Shown in pieces: positions 62,502-64,000 of a stretch of DNA of 64,000 nt (within the stretch, counting starts at the first letter, position 1; every line of letters starts with the position of its first letter). This DNA comes from JBCDBD01 sp039184335 (lineage in GTDB: Bacteria > Bacteroidota > Bacteroidia > Flavobacteriales > Flavobacteriaceae): assembly GCA_039184335.1 (NCBI GenBank), contig JBCDBD010000020.1:1-64000 (forward strand), given 5' to 3'. Made by a program: the position numbers and the translations under genes. The notes under the pieces were generated by a model. It was not told the origin of the DNA. It saw only the letters and a list, made by a program, of their open reading frames with translations, and ran no database searches.

Positions 62502-63581
62502 TTACTTTTGGTAAACCGGATTTTTTAAGGAGATTTCCCCGAGCTTTTTTGTTAGTTCGATATCTTCATAGAAAGTGATGATGGGGTCAGCAAGATGATA
62601 GCTATATATGGTTTGCGGTATGGATGATTGCTCTTCCAACCCTTTGAAGACAATCTTGACCTTGATGGCAGCGTAAATATGCTTGGGTTTGCGGTTGACC
62701 AATGCCTCAGCCTTTTCCGGACTGATATGGAGCAACATTTTAGGGTAATAATTGTTGGGATCGGTCATTTTGTTGAAGTGTTCATTTTCATAATCGGAGA
62801 CAGGTAAAAATTCGAAGAAGAAAGCATCATCACCGTTACCTCGGTATCGGTGACCATATTTGTGCAAATTTTTATTGCTCGGTAAAATATCGAACCAGTA
62901 TCCATTGTTTTCGAAGTCATATTGCAACATGGGACGATTATAAGGATGAAATTGATATCGGTGTACCAGATAACCGATTTCTGTATTGTCTTTAAAAAAA
63001 GTGGTACTCCATTTTCTGAGATCATCTAAGTTTTCGCTGACATAAGCTGCATATTTTTCTTGGATTACAAATTCATCCCTAGATCCACCCCATTGGTTCC
63101 TGTAGCGGCAATTGGGGTCGTTTTTACCACAAAAGTACTTCTCTAATTGTTCGTTGGTGCTGAGGTTCTGGGCAAGCCCTAAAAGATGTTGTTGGGCGGC
63201 TCTTGAATGCAGGTCTTTCTTATTATCGCTGTTGGTTCTGGTCACAACGGTTAGGTGTGTTCTGTCAATGTCATCATAATATGGGGCAAGCCATTTCATT
63301 TTCACAAGACTGTAATAGCCCACATACCCGTGCTGTACCAATTTGTTTTTGGGTTTGTCAACTCTTTGCCCACCATATTGACTGGTGAAATAATATGGAT
63401 TTTGGGTTCCAAATCTTGGTAGCCCCTTGTGTGATTGCAGATGGATTGATCTGAACTTTGTGTGCGGGGATTCAATTTTGTATAGATCAGCTTGGTCAAT
63501 GGCATCTTGTACCTGACTTTTTGCAGATATACAAAGCATCAGAAAACAAAACAAGCATACTGGTCTTATGAAATGCTTCAT
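62502..63581 (-). CDS. Secreted protein of unknown family, tandem copy 1
   Basis: A 359-residue protein with a signal peptide (FIRPVCLFCFLMLCISAKSQ, about 22 residues). The mature protein is rich in aromatic residues and charged loops (FGTQNPYYFTSQYGGQ, YFCGKNDPNCRYRNQWGG). I do not recognise a domain. Its C-terminal third (FFKDNTEIGYLVHRYQ, FENNGYWFDI, KKLGEISLKNPVY) is visibly related to the next upstream gene, which has FFKSDMQDAYLVGSV, FKNEGYWITP and QKIGELSISN. The two are therefore tandem paralogues. Confidence 0.75.
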   Translation of the reverse strand: MKHFIRPVCLFCFLMLCISAKSQVQDAIDQADLYKIESPHTKFRSIHLQSHKGLPRFGTQNPYYFTSQYGGQRVDKPKNKLVQHGYVGYYSLVKMKWLAPYYDDIDRTHLTVVTRTNSDNKKDLHSRAAQQHLLGLAQNLSTNEQLEKYFCGKNDPNCRYRNQWGGSRDEFVIQEKYAAYVSENLDDLRKWSTTFFKDNTEIGYLVHRYQFHPYNRPMLQYDFENNGYWFDILPSNKNLHKYGHRYRGNGDDAFFFEFLPVSDYENEHFNKMTDPNNYYPKMLLHISPEKAEALVNRKPKHIYAAIKVKIVFKGLEEQSSIPQTIYSYHLADPIITFYEDIELTKKLGEISLKNPVYQK

Positions 63582-63587
63582 AGTGTT

Positions 63588-64000
63588 CTAGTATTTTGAT
63601 ATTAAGTTGGAAATTGATAGCTCACCTATTTTTTGTAGAAGGGATGGATCTCTATAAATTTCTATCGAGTCACTCTCAAGTTCAAAATCGAACCGTATCT
63701 GTGCTTCATTACGGGAAGTGGGAACAACCCTTCCCTTTACTACGCTCCATAGTATTTCTTTTTCCAAAGCCATTTTTTTTGCCTCTTTCGGTGACATGGC
63801 GAACAATACTTGATTGCGTTGGTTTGTGAGTTTTTTTTCTTTTTCGGTAATAGCGACAAACGTTACGTTCAACAACGGACCATTGCCTAGGCTTGCCAAG
63901 GGGGGCGTAATCCAGTACCCTTCGTTTTTGAAATCGTATGGCTTGATCAATCGCACACTACCAACAAGATAGGCATCTTGCATATCGCTTTTAAAAAAAG
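63588..64000 (-). CDS. Secreted protein of unknown family, tandem copy 2 (partial, cut by window edge)
   Basis: The frame is open to the right edge, past the ATG at 63983; the upstream codons read FFKSD, which match FFKDN in the downstream paralogue, so the true start lies beyond the window. At least 137 codons are visible, from the residue before MQDAYLVG to the stop at 63588. It shares the second-half pattern with the gene at 62502-63581. It ends six bases upstream of that gene. Confidence 0.75.
   Translation of the reverse strand, partial: FFKSDMQDAYLVGSVRLIKPYDFKNEGYWITPPLASLGNGPLLNVTFVAITEKEKKLTNQRNQVLFAMSPKEAKKMALEKEILWSVVKGRVVPTSRNEAQIRFDFELESDSIEIYRDPSLLQKIGELSISNLISKY

Noticed and set aside
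1..64000. CRISPR arrays, tRNA or rRNA genes, prophage or integrative element
   Set aside because: No regular repeat array, cloverleaf-like sequence or integrase was noticed on reading the gaps; genes are ordinary core types throughout.

Overview
The window is an AT-rich chromosomal stretch of a Bacteroidota bacterium, almost certainly a marine-type member of the Flavobacteriaceae. The grounds are the gene families (a long SecA of about 1,120 residues, a DUF349 protein, a CCC-motif membrane protein, paired DUF2752 proteins, tandem DUF368 proteins, an OstA-like protein), the rel-fur-purA-TPR-OstA gene order, a 6S-like RNA between zapA and rny, and promoters of the Bacteroidota type (TTG, about 19-23 nt, TAnnTTTG). 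Genes are densely packed, with many short overlaps. No tRNA, rRNA, CRISPR array, prophage or complete mobile element was seen; the only mobile trace is the last ~39 codons of a transposase at the left edge.

Layout. 1-2.4 kb: transposase tail, then a GH3 beta-glucosidase. 2.5-10 kb: mazG, a MATE transporter broken by an in-frame TGA, then two convergent blocks that look like a lipid-linked sugar module (PAP2 phosphatase and ArnT-like GT39 on plus; DPM1/ArnC-like GT2 and a YbhN-type membrane protein on minus), and meaB. 10.3-19.7 kb: an Ohr peroxidase with a strong terminator, an ECF sigma / anti-sigma / surface protein operon, msrA, an M23 protein without a signal peptide, a stretch with a decayed reading frame, an M14 carboxypeptidase and an orphan histidine kinase. 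19.8-31.3 kb: secA, a DUF2795 protein, a cobalamin adenosyltransferase, a 45-residue membrane protein, an ABC-F ATPase, a DUF4105 protein, pssA, lptB, an AhpD-like protein, tatC and kdsD. 31.5-38.1 kb: recQ, four small membrane proteins (DUF2752, CCC, CD225, DUF2752), an Smr protein, a lipoprotein and a cysteine desulfurase. 38-47 kb: an envelope operon (M23 peptidase, TonB-dependent receptor, secreted protein), a ZapB-like coiled coil, zapA, the 6S-like RNA, rny and the DUF349 protein. 47-62 kb: a long minus-strand run with an M48 protease, rRNA methyltransferase, rel, fur, purA, TPR proteins, OstA, an aminotransferase, two DUF368 proteins and aroE. 62.5-64 kb: two tandem secreted paralogues of unknown family, the second cut by the window edge.

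How the genes fit together. Much of the content serves the cell envelope: protein export (secA, tatC), phospholipid and lipoprotein maturation (pssA, DUF4105), LPS precursor synthesis and transport (kdsD, lptB, OstA), carrier-lipid recycling (DUF368, PAP2), sugar transfer (GT2, GT39) and cell-wall hydrolysis (M23). MeaB and the adenosyltransferase imply an adenosylcobalamin-dependent mutase elsewhere. Most of the window is ordinary core chromosome; no new defence or mobile system was recognised. The most notable points are the repeated four-base overlap of convergent stop codons, the 6S-like RNA directly ahead of RNase Y, the small-membrane-protein cluster, the ECF operon with its charged-helix surface protein, and the broken MATE gene.
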